Part shown: piece by piece, positions 13,488 through 23,827 of the stretch | Numbering within the stretch: position 1 is the first letter of the stretch | Layout of the letters: each line of letters starts with the position of its first letter | Assembly: GCA_021904315.1 (NCBI GenBank) | Contig: CM038925.1 | Span: forward strand, 3,598,501 to 3,662,500 | Reading direction: 5' to 3' | DNA length: 64,000 bases | Source of the DNA: Sphagnum magellanicum | Taxonomy: Eukaryota > Streptophyta > Sphagnopsida > Sphagnales > Sphagnaceae | Position numbers and translations under genes: made by a program | The notes under the pieces: generated by a model | The model's input: the letters and a program-made list of their open reading frames with translations, nothing else | Database searches by the model: none | Told to the model about the DNA's origin: nothing

Positions 13488-13941
13488 CGCGGCTCACCCA
13501 ACCCCTATGTGCACTCGAGTCGTGGATGGTGTACTTACAGTCTCCAAGCATATTCCACAGCTTGATAGTCTTGTTCCGGGAGCCAGAGAGATCTGTCGTT
13601 TGAATGGAACGCTGCATAGATCCTTGGTGTGTCCTGCAACAGGCCTAGTAGTCGCACCTGTATTGAGATCCCACAGTCTGAGGGTTCTGTCCCGGGAGTC
13701 GGACAGCGCGAACTAGTCATCTGAGGGAATAACAAACTCCTGGACAAAATGCGGGTGACCAGTTAAACGGCGGCGTGCGAAGCCGTCGTCTCCATCTTCT
13801 CTATACCGTGCCACACGATGATGCTCTTGTTCCGGGAGCACTACAGGATAAGAGATCGCGATTGTTGAGTGGACAGGCGATGGCTGTCATCCAGGCCCAC
13901 CTGTCATTTGAGCGTCCCCTCAGCACAAGCATCTCCGCCAT
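13488..13941 (-). pseudogene. RACK1: RACK1-like WD40 scaffold pseudogene, 5' part only
   Basis: RACK1 is a seven-bladed WD40 protein bound to the 40S ribosomal subunit near the mRNA exit and used as a signalling scaffold. Reading leftwards from the ATG at 13941, three frames together give the family's start (MAEMLVLRG), then [68 protein letters not shown] and AHRGWVSRV, in the RACK1 order. About 150 of about 320 residues are covered. It is broken by three frameshifts (after codon 36, before ARRRL, and between GHTKD and SGSRNK) and by an in-frame TAG where the family has Gln before FALS. Similarity stops just after GGTTGG|GTGAGC, which may be an old intron donor or a breakpoint. The flank to about 14160 keeps GC-rich leader-like sequence, so it is probably a DNA duplicate rather than a retrocopy. 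Confidence 0.85.
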
Positions 13942-14145
13942 AATTTCGCCGCGGTAGTTTCACCCCACCTCCCTTCCACAGGTGGCCTGCGACAACTCTT
14001 TCCCGGCGGAAAAAAAGAAGCGCTCGAGAGCGAAGAGCACAAGTCGCAAACAAACGCGCGTACGGGGAAACCACGGTCGCGAGCGGAAGGAAGACCAGCG
14101 CTAAGAGTGCCGGACAACTTTAGAGATCTACAGACCCTGGCGGTT

Positions 14146-14155
14146 TTAGGGTTTT
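14146..14155 (-). promoter_or_regulatory. Telo-box upstream of the RACK1 pseudogene
   Basis: On the minus strand this reads AAAACCCTAA, containing the telo-box AAACCCTA that is common near the start sites of plant ribosomal-protein and translation genes. It sits about 205 bp upstream of the pseudogene ATG, at the edge of a GC-rich leader-like stretch (13942-14140). The placement fits a retained RACK1 promoter. Confidence 0.5.
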
Positions 14156-14156
14156 A

Positions 14157-14346
14157 GTCTCTCATCCCTTAAGGCTTAAGAACTCCGTGTCACACAGCTA
14201 ATTTTATCTTTTCTTTTTGGGAAAGAAAAAAAAAGAACGTAGCTAACAAAATGTCTCTCATCCCATAAGGCCTAATAGAACTCCATGCCATACACCCAGT
14301 TTTGTCTTTTCTTCCTGGAAAAAAAAGAACGTAGATGGAAAAACAG
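14157..14346. repeat. 96-bp tandem duplication in the RACK1 upstream region
   Basis: Two diverged copies begin with GTCTCTCATCCC at 14157 and 14253. Each carries an AAGGC.TAA stretch, a TTTTCTTTTTGGGAAAG-like stretch and AAAAAGAACGTAG. The duplication lies immediately upstream of the telo-box. Confidence 0.75.
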
Positions 14347-15411
14347 AATCTCTGATCCAATTTAAAGTCTGAGAGCAGCTCCAGCGGTGCTCAGTATGTG
14401 ACTCTGCAAAAATATTTCTCACATCCAAGTTAGTTATTTACATTTTTTTCCAATACCACCCATAAAAGTAAAAGTCGGACTGCAAATAGGTGGGCGACTA
14501 CTAATAGGAACCCACCTGGACCAATCATTACGATTGGCAATTCAGAAACAGGGAACAGCAGTCAGATCATATTTATTAGAGTCTTCTCTGGGAAGTGTTA
14601 CCTTTTGCTGTGCCCTTTACCAGCCTCAGCAAAATTGTACAAAATACAAAACCCGTTTTGCTGAGCCAAACTCACATATTTTGACTTTGTTCATTCAATT
14701 TTAATTTCTAGGGTCAAATACTGCTGTTTATTAGTGTAAATTTGAGAAAAAAATGCTTAAAGATTTGGAAAAATCACCAAACTTTAGAAACCGCAAAACT
14801 GAACAACAAAAAACCCTGTGGGTAGAGATGTTTTGGTTAAATTGATAAATGACCTCATAACTGAAATTCCAAATACATTACACATACTTGGATTCAAGAT
14901 AATGTATTTGATTTTCAGTGAAACAACTTGAAAAAGCTGGAAGGGAAAAAAATTGTAACGGCTCATTTTAGTTTGATAAACAAATTGGGTGCAATAGTTG
15001 AAAAGTGTAACCTTGATCAATTGGTTTTATGATTGTATACAATTTAGGTGAGTCCAGCCTTGGGCAGATATCTTGAAAATTCGAATATCAGACCCCGATA
15101 TCATATTTAATATTTGTTAGATATCACATTTGTCATCTATCAGATATCACAAATTGTGAGATCTAGGGTGATAATCTAACCGTCAAATCTCAAGGTTATG
15201 AAATTCAAACATGTAATATTTGGATTGAACAAACTGTGGAATCCAGGCAAGATATCAAATCCGTGCTCTGATCCAAATATCAGGTCAGGTACCTAGGTTT
15301 GAGTAAATTCTTTTTATAAAAAATTCAATTAGGAGTTAGGTTTGAAAAAGAAAAACCATCTTGAGGGTTTGAAGGAGTCACCATTCAAAACGTGGTTGCC
15401 TCAAATCCTAT
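14347..15411. other. Intergenic DNA with a cluster of ATATC words
   Basis: No gene recognised. Between 15066 and 15280, GATATC/AATATC words occur about seven times (AGATATCTTG, CCGATATCAT, TAGATATCAC, CAGATATCAC and others) with no fixed spacing. Confidence 0.5.
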
Positions 15412-15535
15412 ATCTCATGCTCCTACCTTATAAAAGGGCTTGGGCCTATACGTCATGCTGATACCTTGTAATAGGGCCCAAGCATGACCCTATGAGTCAT
15501 GCTGCTACCTTATGAAAGGGCCCTAGCATGTTGCT
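15412..15535. repeat. Tandem repeat, three units of about 55 bp
   Basis: Each unit has TCATGCTnnTACCTT followed by ATAA/GTAATAGGGC or AAAGGGC and ends near GGGCCCAAGCATG. Three diverged units are visible. Confidence 0.7.
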
Positions 15536-15985
15536 ATAGCCAGACCTTTCCTTTGTGTTATTAAAGCTTGTATTACCTCTTCCCCTTCTCATTTTGTAGG
15601 TTGAAGTTTGGAGCTTTTCTTGGTGACAATTGACAACATTTTGTTATGGAGTAAGTTTTTCTTTCCATTTTTTTTTCCTTGTCTTTTAAAAAAAAAATTT
15701 AATTTTAAATTTAAATTTAAATTTATACTTTGTTGTTATGATTTTTTAAAGTTCCAACTTCCATGTTTGATTTTTTAAAAAAAATTGTGAATTTTTTTTA
15801 ACAAGACATTTTGTGCATTAGAATAATTGTTTGCACATCAATCTAATAATGAAAATGAGTTTTATTCTTGCTTGTAAATGTTTGCTTTAGTTTTTTTTAG
15901 GCATCCATATTTCACCCTAAACCCTAGACCAAGACATTTTGCTTGAGTGTTTCCACCTTTGGCCTTGTTAAACATTGCGTGAAAA

Positions 15986-18110
15986 ATGGAAGGTTCTAGT
16001 GCAAATGAAAATGCATTTCAAAATGAATGTTGTGAAACATTTTTGAATGAGGTTGAATGTGAAGACAAATATTGGAAGAAACTCAAGAAAACCCAAGTTT
16101 GCAAATTAATGAAAGTAAAGTTCTAGAAAATGACAAAGAAAAAATTAAGCAAAATTTGGAATTATTGCATTCCCAAAGGAAAAAAATAGAGGCCTCATAA
16201 TAGGAATGTGTTATGTTAATTTTTCTATGTAAATGATAATGTAAAAATGATACTTGATGCACCTCGAATCATGCATTGTATATTTTGTTATTCCAATCCT
16301 TTGTTTTCCTTGAATTCAAGAATGAAATTAAGGAAGGGTTTAGTATCTTATTATAAGATAAGTGGAATAACATGTTTGAGAAAACATGTTGATGTTGACC
16401 ATGTAGAAAATTTGCGAAAATTTGAACAAGAAGTCAATTTTGTGGTGAGATGAAATTTGGAGAGGTAGCATACTAAAGAATGGGCAAATATATCAAGTTC
16501 ATCCATTTTTATTTTTTCGCTTCCAAAGAGAACTTTATTTGGAACATTTTTAGTTGTAAAAAGCCATTTGTTTTTATAAATTGTGGAAAGTGTATGGTTA
16601 AAGCATTTGATCTTATATGTGTCCTCAAGTATAATTCCTTTCATGAAAGTTTTTTTCACGTGATGTTCTACTGGGTATAATGGAAAAAACCAAACAAACA
16701 AATGTTTTACCTTTTTTAGAAAAATGTCATTCTACCATTGTTAGTTTTGATCTTTGCATGTCCAAAGGTGTTCATGATGTTTTTGCCCTAGATATAACTT
16801 GCTTGGGATTTAATTAAAATCCAATGCATGTAATTCTAGGTTTATTTGAGGTTTTTAATACTATAACACACGCATTGTAAAAAAAAAGACTAATCTTTAG
16901 ATGAATATGACATGAGAAATAAGATTGTAATAGATGTTAAAGATGAAGGTTGACATTTGAATATAATGACAAGTGTTTTCAAGTTTATAGTGAAATGTGA
17001 AGCTTTAGGCTTGGAGGAGAGTTATTAGGAACATGTTTTGGGCATGTTTTTTCCAAAGCTTGTCAATATGCCATCAATGATGAAATTTTTTGTAAATATT
17101 TTAAATATGTTTTCATAAAGTTTACCCAAATAGATTTACAAAAATGCATCATTTGGCTAAATAAATTTTATAAGGTAAGAATGAAATAAGGTTTGCATTG
17201 AAGTTGGTTTAAAGCCAAGAAAATTGAACACTCTAGTGAAAATTACATCAATTTTATTTTCAAAGATTATGATTTTTGTTTTTGTTTGCGTAAGTTTTTT
17301 TGTTTATGGAAATTGTAAATTGTTTTGTTGATATTTGATTTGTTCGTACAAGTTTGCAAATAAGATCATATTGTTCCAAACAATGGCAATTTAAAGTAAC
17401 AAATGTTTTATGTCATAGTTAGGAAACACCAATGAAAATTATTAGCCATGTGCCTTCATTTCTAATTTGGGATGTTTTTAAAATCATTATTGATATTCTT
17501 TCTTTGATTGTGAATGTTTGTGTATTTAACTAATCTTGTGGGCATTGGTTACTTTCTTATGCCTTATATGTAAGAATTATCATGGAATTGAAATCAAAAG
17601 AAAACATGGAATGGCACCCTCTATGGCTAATTTGATGGAAGATGATATGGCTATGGCTTCAAAGTTGTCTACACATGTTGTCAACATTAGAAAACAAGTA
17701 TGTGATGTTTTACATGGTTTTCTTTCATTCGTAATGAAATATGAAAAAAATAAAACCCATAACATGTTATTTCTAATCTTAAACCCAATATTTAAAAGTT
17801 TTAGGTTGGTTTCTTCTTTTATTGGTTGAAAACAAGTTATTTCTATGGTGGAAACTTATGACAGACAATATTTGTTTTCAATATCGTTGAAATGCCACCA
17901 TGTACTTCACCTTGTGTTGGAATTTGAAATTGTGGTAGATTGGTTGAATGATGATTCTTGTTTTGGCATTTTTGAAATGATTGTTGGGATTGGTGAGTTG
18001 GCTAAGGAGTTGGTAAATATGGGATTACAAATGTTTTGAAAATACTACGTTGATGCAAAGGACATTAAGTGTCCATTGGAGTGATGGGGAAAAAATGAAT
18101 CCTTGTTTCC
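15986..18110 (+). pseudogene. hAT-superfamily transposase relic with BED zinc finger
   Basis: hAT transposases cut and paste DNA through an RNase H-like core interrupted by an all-alpha insert and end in a dimerisation domain. A first ATG at 15986 opens 46 codons. A BED-like finger follows at 16253-16450, with CIFC, then RKGLVSYY and KHVDVDH (the C-x2-C and H-x4-H pairs). SFDLCMSKGVHDVFALDI at 16742-16800 resembles the segment holding the first catalytic Asp. A long middle piece in shifted frames includes GTCFGHVFSKACQYAIND (about 17030-17090). THNMLFLILNPIFKSF (about 17757) and ETYDRQYLF precede a final KCPLE-stop-WGKNESLFP near 18070-18100. Frameshifts and stops are many. The C-terminal dimerisation tail after WGK is missing, so the copy is 3'-truncated. 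Matches to the plant BED/hAT group are from memory; no alignment was run. Confidence 0.75.
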
Positions 18111-19374
18111 AATAAATATATTTGATATTATAATTCAAAAAAATTAAAATCAAATTTAAGATCAGACCCAATTTTTAAAAATCACCAAAATCATTAAAAC
18201 CAAATGATATTAAAAAAAATTGATATTCACCCAACACTAGGTGAATCCAATCACATTAAAAAAAAATCAAATAAAAAAAATTAAAAACAAATGGTCTAAC
18301 TTAAGTAAAGAAACATTTCAAAAATTTGAAGCATCCTCCACTTTTAGTTTACAAAATGGTTTTGTGATGAAATGAGTTACTTCAAATTCTAAAGGAATAT
18401 AAAAAATATAGACCTTTTTTCCTAGACCTAACATTTACATGAGGAGTTGGACCACAAGGATACTTAAAACTTGGTTCATATGTTCATAGATATGATGGCC
18501 GATTGTTGTTTTAAAAAAAATAACCATTGGGTACTAAGTTTGTTTTTGAAATTTGTTTAGATCACATAGGTTATCAATATCAATTTTTTTTTCAAATAGA
18601 TTAACCAAAAAAATTGGGTAATAATTGTTAGTTATGCATAAAGGTAGGTTATCAAATAACCGGTTGATAACCACATATTATCATGTTGGTTATTAGTTGA
18701 TTATAAATTTTTTTAAGAAATAATTTTTTCCATTTAATTTTTTTTTGTATTAATTTTTAAAAATTGGTAACTTACTCGGGTGAAATTTTTAAAAGATGTA
18801 CCACTCAAAACAAAAAAAAGACCTAGTCCTTAATGCAATTTTTTATTTTTTTTATTTTGATCTTAGCCAATATTGACAAATTGTTAAAATCAAATATTTT
18901 ATGATACAATATCTTAGACCATCACAATTATAGATTTCATAATATCATTAATTTTATGTTCCAAATATGGTAAAAAAAGACAAGGTAAATGAATATAGAA
19001 AATAATGGTGCTATGACAAAATTTTGATACACCTTAAAAAATTTGGACCCATTTGAATGATAATTGGGTCAACTAAGTAAATTATTAAACTTTTGAAAAT
19101 TCTATATTAAGCAATCATTATCAATTTAATTGGTTATAAAAAAATAATAACCATTTGACAAGTTATTAATAACCAACTTGATAACCTAGCCAAAATTCAA
19201 TAATTAATCAACATTGGTTCCGATTTCTACTTAATAATCTTTTCTTGTTACTTATTGTATTCAAATTATTTTTATTAATCCTAATTTCCTTCTTTTGGGT
19301 GACTGTACTTAAACCTCTTTTCCAATTAGAGAAACACATTTCCTTTTTTTTAGGCGAGTGTTTTTGTAATGCCT
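18111..19374. other. Very AT-rich DNA with GGTTATCAA inverted repeats
   Basis: At 18655-18680, GGTTATCAA and TTGATAACC form a perfect 9-bp inverted pair. Related words recur at 19130-19190, partly inverted, so 18490-19210 may be an old fold-back element. Similar words occur near 930. No gene. Confidence 0.4.
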
Positions 19375-19741
19375 TTTTGTGTTCATTGTTTTGCGTTCCA
19401 CATGTCACACCAAATTTTTTGCCTTGCCTTTTTAGCTTCTAATTACCTACGCACCTTACAACACATTGGTTAATCCCATTGTTCCAACCACTTGGGATAG
19501 ATTTAAACTCTCTATCTAGATTCGTTAGACTTGCTAATAAGACTAAGTCCTAGTCTAATTTGAAGCAACCCAAAAAGCCATTTGCTTTTGGGGTCCTTTG
19601 GAACCAATTCTTAGAATCGACCTCAAAAAGGACTTAGATTGAAATAATACCAAGTTGTCTTGGGGCCCTTTGGAACCAACTCCCATAATTGGTCCAAGAA
19701 TGACTTAAGCCAAGATAACACCAAGTTCTTTTGAGGCCATC
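19375..19741 (-). mobile_element. Older LTR copy, part 1 (split by a later insertion)
   Basis: It aligns with the first half of the LTRs at 19742-20460 and 22294-23012 (shared GCGTTCCAC, CCACAACACATT, CCAACCACTTGGGAT and GGAACCAACTCCCA stretches). Similarity ends exactly where the younger element begins, and resumes in the same register at 23013. It is therefore one old LTR, probably a solo LTR, interrupted by its relative. Confidence 0.7.
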
Positions 19742-20460
19742 TGACACACCCTTTCCCACTTGCTGCCTTGCGTTCCACGTGCCTCACCAAGCTCCTCTCG
19801 TGTTGACTCCTTTAGCTTTTAGCTACCTACATACCCCACAACACATTTGGTTAGTCCAAAAGTTTCAACCACTTAGGATGAATTTAAACTTGTTATTTAG
19901 ACTCATTAGCCCTTGCTCTTGAGGCTAAGTCTTAATCTAATTAGAGTTAGCCAGGGGCTTGGTTTTTAGAATTGGTCCACATGGTTTTAAAATCGAATCA
20001 GCACCAGGTTGACTTGGGGGCCTTTTGGGACCAACTCCCAGAGTTGGTCTAAAGGACTTAGGTCCTGATGATTCGAGTCATTTTAGGGCCAACCCCCTTT
20101 TGGTGGCTTCAAAACATTAAAGGGACAACTTTTAATCGTCCCAGGTGCTTTAGTAGGCTTGCCCCCTTTTAGGCGACATAGGACAAAGCTTAATCTTTCG
20201 TTGAGGGTTTTAAGGGGATAGTGCCCTGCACTATAGTCCCAAAAAAAACCCCAATCATTTTCTTGGTTAGCAAAAGCTTGAGCTCCCACCTTAGCCCATC
20301 CAAACCTTGAGGTCCAGATATATCTTGATTTTTAAAGGAATCAAACCTCATGGAGCCATTTCTTGCTTAACTTTCATATCACTTTAGTGCCCCACTAAAG
20401 TGGTCTTAATATGAGGCCCCACATCCATTTAAGACATCTTTTAAGTAGAAGCGCATGTCA
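19742..20460 (-). repeat. 3' LTR of the nested LTR element
   Basis: This 719-bp repeat is matched by another 719-bp repeat at 22294-23012. In window orientation both begin TGACA and end TGTCA, the inverted ends expected of LTRs. By eye about 80% of the first 120 positions agree, and most differences are transitions, as expected from decay of methylated cytosines. Its minus-strand upstream neighbour at 20461-20475 is a purine tract, marking it as the 3' LTR. Confidence 0.8.
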
Positions 20461-20475
20461 TTCACCCCCACCTTT
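20461..20475 (-). other. Polypurine tract of the LTR element
   Basis: On the minus strand this reads AAAGGTGGGGGTGAA, directly abutting the 3' LTR that starts TGACA. A purine run in this position primes plus-strand synthesis during reverse transcription. Confidence 0.7.
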
Positions 20476-21828
20476 GGGAGGTTTACATCCTCGTAAACAC
20501 AAATAACATGTCGCCCTTGTAATAACAAGTCCACCCTTTTTGCCACCTTTTCATTTCAAGCCTTTAGGAGAGTAACTAGTTTTCGACTCAATTATAGTTT
20601 GCATCCTAAACTTTTTCTATTAGATGTAGAAGGAATCTAAGACAATTTTATTGTTTATTTTCATGATGGTCCCCTAAATTGCACTACATCCCTTTAGGGC
20701 CTACTTTTTTAACCAAGTGACATTCCCCCTTTTTAGGCCCCTTCAAAACACTTGAGGATGAAGTTTCATGCCTAGGCTTGTTTTATCAGTGACTTTGGGC
20801 AACCATGCCAGGGTATGACTATAAAACGTGCCAGCAGATAGTGCCGATTTGGGCCCTAAACCAAATTGGGCCCCCTTTGCCTTAAAAGGACATGGTTTGT
20901 GACTCCATGCACTTGAAACCTCATTCCCACAAACTAATTCTTAATTCGGGGACATGCCATTTAACGTGTGGATCATTACCACAATAGCCCTCCCAAAAGA
21001 ATCACAATGGGTGAAGCCCACCCATTTAGACCACTTGCCAAAAATGGTGGAAAAGTTTGAATTGGAGCATGGCCATGAAATGGGAAATAGGAACACACAT
21101 AAAGATAAGTCCAACACATCAACATAACGTTGATGAGGACACCAACCTCCAAAAGTTGAAGGGTGAAAACAAAACCTAAAAAAATGAACATATATCTAAA
21201 TTAAAGCTAAAACAAGATGGCAATCGATTTGAAGTTAAGATGTATGAAATGATGTAAACCATGGAAGTAAGTAAGTGAAGGTTGAATTGAGGTGATGACA
21301 ACCAATGGAAATGGACCTAATGAATTGAACTCAAAAGAAACTTTCCACTTATTGTTTGCTAATTTATTTTGTCTATTTCATAGTTAAGATGCACTCTACT
21401 TCCCTAACAAACTTGTGTTTGATGAAGTCGAATTTTAGGTGATAGGTTTGTTTTCAGTCCTTCCTTTTTTTGTCTTCACGAATTGGCTTTAATATGAACA
21501 CATGGAAGGTTAAGTAGGCTACTAACGTCGTTGGTAGTGAACCTTTTTCGGCTCCAAGGACAATTGCATGTTGGTCTCCTTCTCGCTAACCACAAGGGTT
21601 TTCAACACCTTTATGGTTTGAGCCATGGTGTTCATGGATAGCGAAGAGGGACCCTCTTCAATTTGAAAGGCTTTAAAATTGGTCTATTCTAGTTCCATCT
21701 TTAATCACGTTACTTCTCTTGTGGCTTGGAGGATCTTTTCGGCTTCAAGCTAGAATTTCACCTCATAGGCTTCTTTTGTTGCTTGGGCTTTTTGAGCCTC
21801 TTGAACCACTTGACCCTCTTGGGCTCTC

Positions 21829-22254
21829 TTAGGCTTTCTTGGGCTCCTCCATCTGCTTGGATGCCTTGATTGGTTTCTTTGGAATATTAATAACTTTTGA
21901 GTTTTCTTTTTCCTCTTCATTTGATTTTAAGGAGTTATAAGAAGATCGAAGTTGTTCTACCACTTGGATAGTATCCTTGGAGGCTTCCCCTTTTGAAGAC
22001 TCCTTGCCTATTGATGCCTTTCCTTCCCCACTTTTTGGGTTAAGGGGCCCAAAGGTCTTTTCTTTCTCACTTTTGGGCATCTTGGGAAATTTCTTAGTAG
22101 AGCTTAGTTCAATTGCTACTGCCAACTTGGCCAACATCTTAACCTCATGAGCTTCTTTTGTGGTGGCCTTCTTTGCTTTGACCATTGCCATTTCCACCTT
22201 GGTTTGGTGTGAACACTTTATGATGGGGGACACAATAACCGCTTTTTCTCCCAT
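21829..22254 (-). CDS. Lys/Glu-rich open frame inside the LTR element (gag-like position)
   Basis: The frame from the Met at 22254 gives 141 residues rich in Lys, Glu and Ser, with no hydrophobic core and no zinc knuckle (C-x2-C-x4-H-x4-C). The open frame actually extends upstream across the primer site into the LTR, so the Met at 22254, the first after the primer site, is the more sensible start. It lies where gag would lie and may be a degenerate or coiled gag remnant. Further K/E-rich codons follow its stop, hinting at a once longer frame. Function not recognised; it may not be translated today. Confidence 0.3.
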   Translation of the reverse strand: MGEKAVIVSPIIKCSHQTKVEMAMVKAKKATTKEAHEVKMLAKLAVAIELSSTKKFPKMPKSEKEKTFGPLNPKSGEGKASIGKESSKGEASKDTIQVVEQLRSSYNSLKSNEEEKENSKVINIPKKPIKASKQMEEPKKA

Positions 22255-22280
22255 CTTTTCGTTTGCTAGATCAAGTTTTA

Positions 22281-22291
22281 GCTCGATACCA
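22281..22291 (-). other. Primer-binding site of the LTR element (initiator Met tRNA type)
   Basis: The minus strand reads TGGTATCGAGC two bases after the 5' LTR end. The usual plant initiator-Met-tRNA complementary site is TGGTATCAGAGC, so this differs by a one-base loss and its context fits. It fixes the orientation of the element. Confidence 0.75.
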
Positions 22292-22293
22292 AA

Positions 22294-23012
22294 TGACAAG
22301 CCCTTTCCCACTTATCACCTTGTGTTCCATGCGCCTCACCAAGTTCCTCTCACATGGACCCTTTTAGCTTTTAGCTACTTGCGCACCCCACAACGCACTT
22401 GGTAAGTCCAAAAGTCCCGACCACTTAGGACATACTTAGACTTGTTACTTGGGCTTATTAGCCCTTGTTTTTGAGGCTAAGTTTTAATCTAATTGTAGTT
22501 AGTTAAAGGCTTGGCTTTTAGAATCGACCCACATGGCCTTAAAGCCAAATAAGCCCCAGGTTGATTTGGGGGCCTTCTGAGACCAACTCCTAAAGTTGGT
22601 CCAAAGGACTTAGGCCAAGATGATATGAGTTGTTTTCGGGTTAACCTTTTTTTGGTGGCCTTGAAGCTTTAAAGGGATAACTTCTAATCATCCTAGGTGT
22701 TTTAGCAGGTTTGTCACCCTTGGGCAACCCAAGACAATGTTTAATTATCTATTGAAGGTTTTAAGGGGATATTGCTTTGCATTATAGTCCTGGAAACAAT
22801 TACTGATAGTTTTCTTGGTTGGTGAAAGCCCAAGCTCCTGCCTTAGCCCATCCAGACCTTGGGGTCTAGATGTATTTCGGCTCCTAGAGGAATCAAACCT
22901 TGTGGAGCCATTTTTGGCCTAATTCTCATATTGCCTTAATGCTCCATTAAGGTGGTCTTGATATGAGGTCCTACATCCACTTAAAACATTTCTTAAATGA
23001 AAGGGCATGTCA
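22294..23012 (-). repeat. 5' LTR of the nested LTR element
   Basis: This is the partner of 19742-20460: the same 719-bp length, the same TGACA/TGTCA ends, and colinear throughout (for example the shared stretches CCTTTCCCACTT, CTTTTAGCTTTTAGCTAC and GGGGATA). The primer site follows its minus-strand end. Confidence 0.8.
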
Positions 23013-23236
23013 CCAACCCTCTCCCAATAACCTTGAAGCTTTAAAGGGACAACTCCTAATCATCCCAATCTTTTTAGTGGGCTAACACCTCGAATTAGCC
23101 TAGAACATTGCTTAATCATTTGTTGAGGGTTTTAAGGGGATAATGTTCCACACTATAATCCCAAGAACAATCTTTAATCATCCTTTTGGCTAGCACAAAC
23201 CTGAGCTTGTTGCTGTAACCCAACCCGAACTCCTCG
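23013..23236 (-). mobile_element. Older LTR copy, part 2
   Basis: It continues the old LTR begun at 19375-19741 (shared AAGCTTTAAAGGGACAAC, TTGAGGGTTTTAAGGGGATA and CACTATAATCCCA). Similarity to the LTR fades near 23236, so the old copy has lost its other end. Confidence 0.65.
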
Positions 23237-23240
23237 CTTA

Positions 23241-23580
23241 ATAGGGTGTTCTTAGGAAGGGCTATTAATCCAGGCCAAAAATAGTGGCAACCAATTTTAG
23301 GAATAAAATTTTTGGAACCATTGAAAAGTCATGTCATGGAGTGAAAGGGTCTCCCTTGTTTTCATGGAGTGAAAGGGTCTCCCTTGTTTTCATGGAGTGA
23401 AAGGGCCTCCCTTGTTATCTAGTGGGTGAGATGGGGGATTTTTATTTAAGGTTGGGTTTGGTGTGGAGAGTGGACTATCCACACCACATAGGTAGGGTGT
23501 TCTTTGCGAGTCATAATAGCCTAGGCCAAAAATGGCAATGAATTTTTTGAGAAGAGAAATTTCATGGAGCAATGAAAATG
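23241..23580. repeat. Direct repeat of about 90 bp plus a 28-bp triple repeat
   Basis: TAGGGTGTTCTT...AGGCCAAAAATGGCAA...TCATGGAGCAATGAAAA-type sequence occurs at about 23241-23330 and again at 23491-23580. Between them, CATGGAGTGAAAGGGTCTCC starts at 23335, 23363 and 23391, exactly 28 bp apart, three units long. Each unit carries the small hairpin AAGGGTCTCCCTT. Confidence 0.75.
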
Positions 23581-23700
23581 CCCAAACATGCATTCAAGGT
23601 GCCTTGCTTTTTTTTTTTTTTTTTTCCTTTTAAGTTTTGGGGGGAAAAGATTTTTTTTCATTTTCCCCTAGTTCCCCATGTGTTCCCATTATGTTCCCTT

Positions 23701-23827
23701 CAAGTTCCAAATGAGTTCACATCAGGTTTTCAATATGTTTTTCAAGTTCCCAATGGGTTCACATTAGGTTCTCAATATGTTCCCCAAGATCCCAATGTGT
23801 TCTTCAACATGTTCGTGATAGCACCTC
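23701..23827 (+). repeat. 42-bp tandem repeat within an open frame
   Basis: CAAG starts at 23701, 23743 and 23785, a 42-bp (14-codon) step. It lies in an open frame at 23572-24012 (146 codons) where it encodes QVPNEFTSGFQYVF-like repeats. The frame begins in a T-rich run and has no recognised domain, so I annotate the repeat and not a gene. Confidence 0.6.

Larger units (their letters stand above)
19742..23012 (-). mobile_element. Non-autonomous LTR retrotransposon, 3.27 kb, minus strand
   Basis: On the minus strand the order is 5' LTR (23012-22294), primer-binding site (22291-22281), 1.83-kb internal region, polypurine tract (20475-20461) and 3' LTR (20460-19742). The flanks are CCATC (19737-19741) and CCAAC (23013-23017), a 5-bp target duplication with one change. 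The internal region is too short for gag-pol, and I see no reverse transcriptase, integrase or protease motifs. It has only a Lys/Glu-rich open frame. It would have depended on an autonomous relative, as LARD/TRIM-type elements do. Divergence between the LTRs says the insertion is old. Confidence 0.8.
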
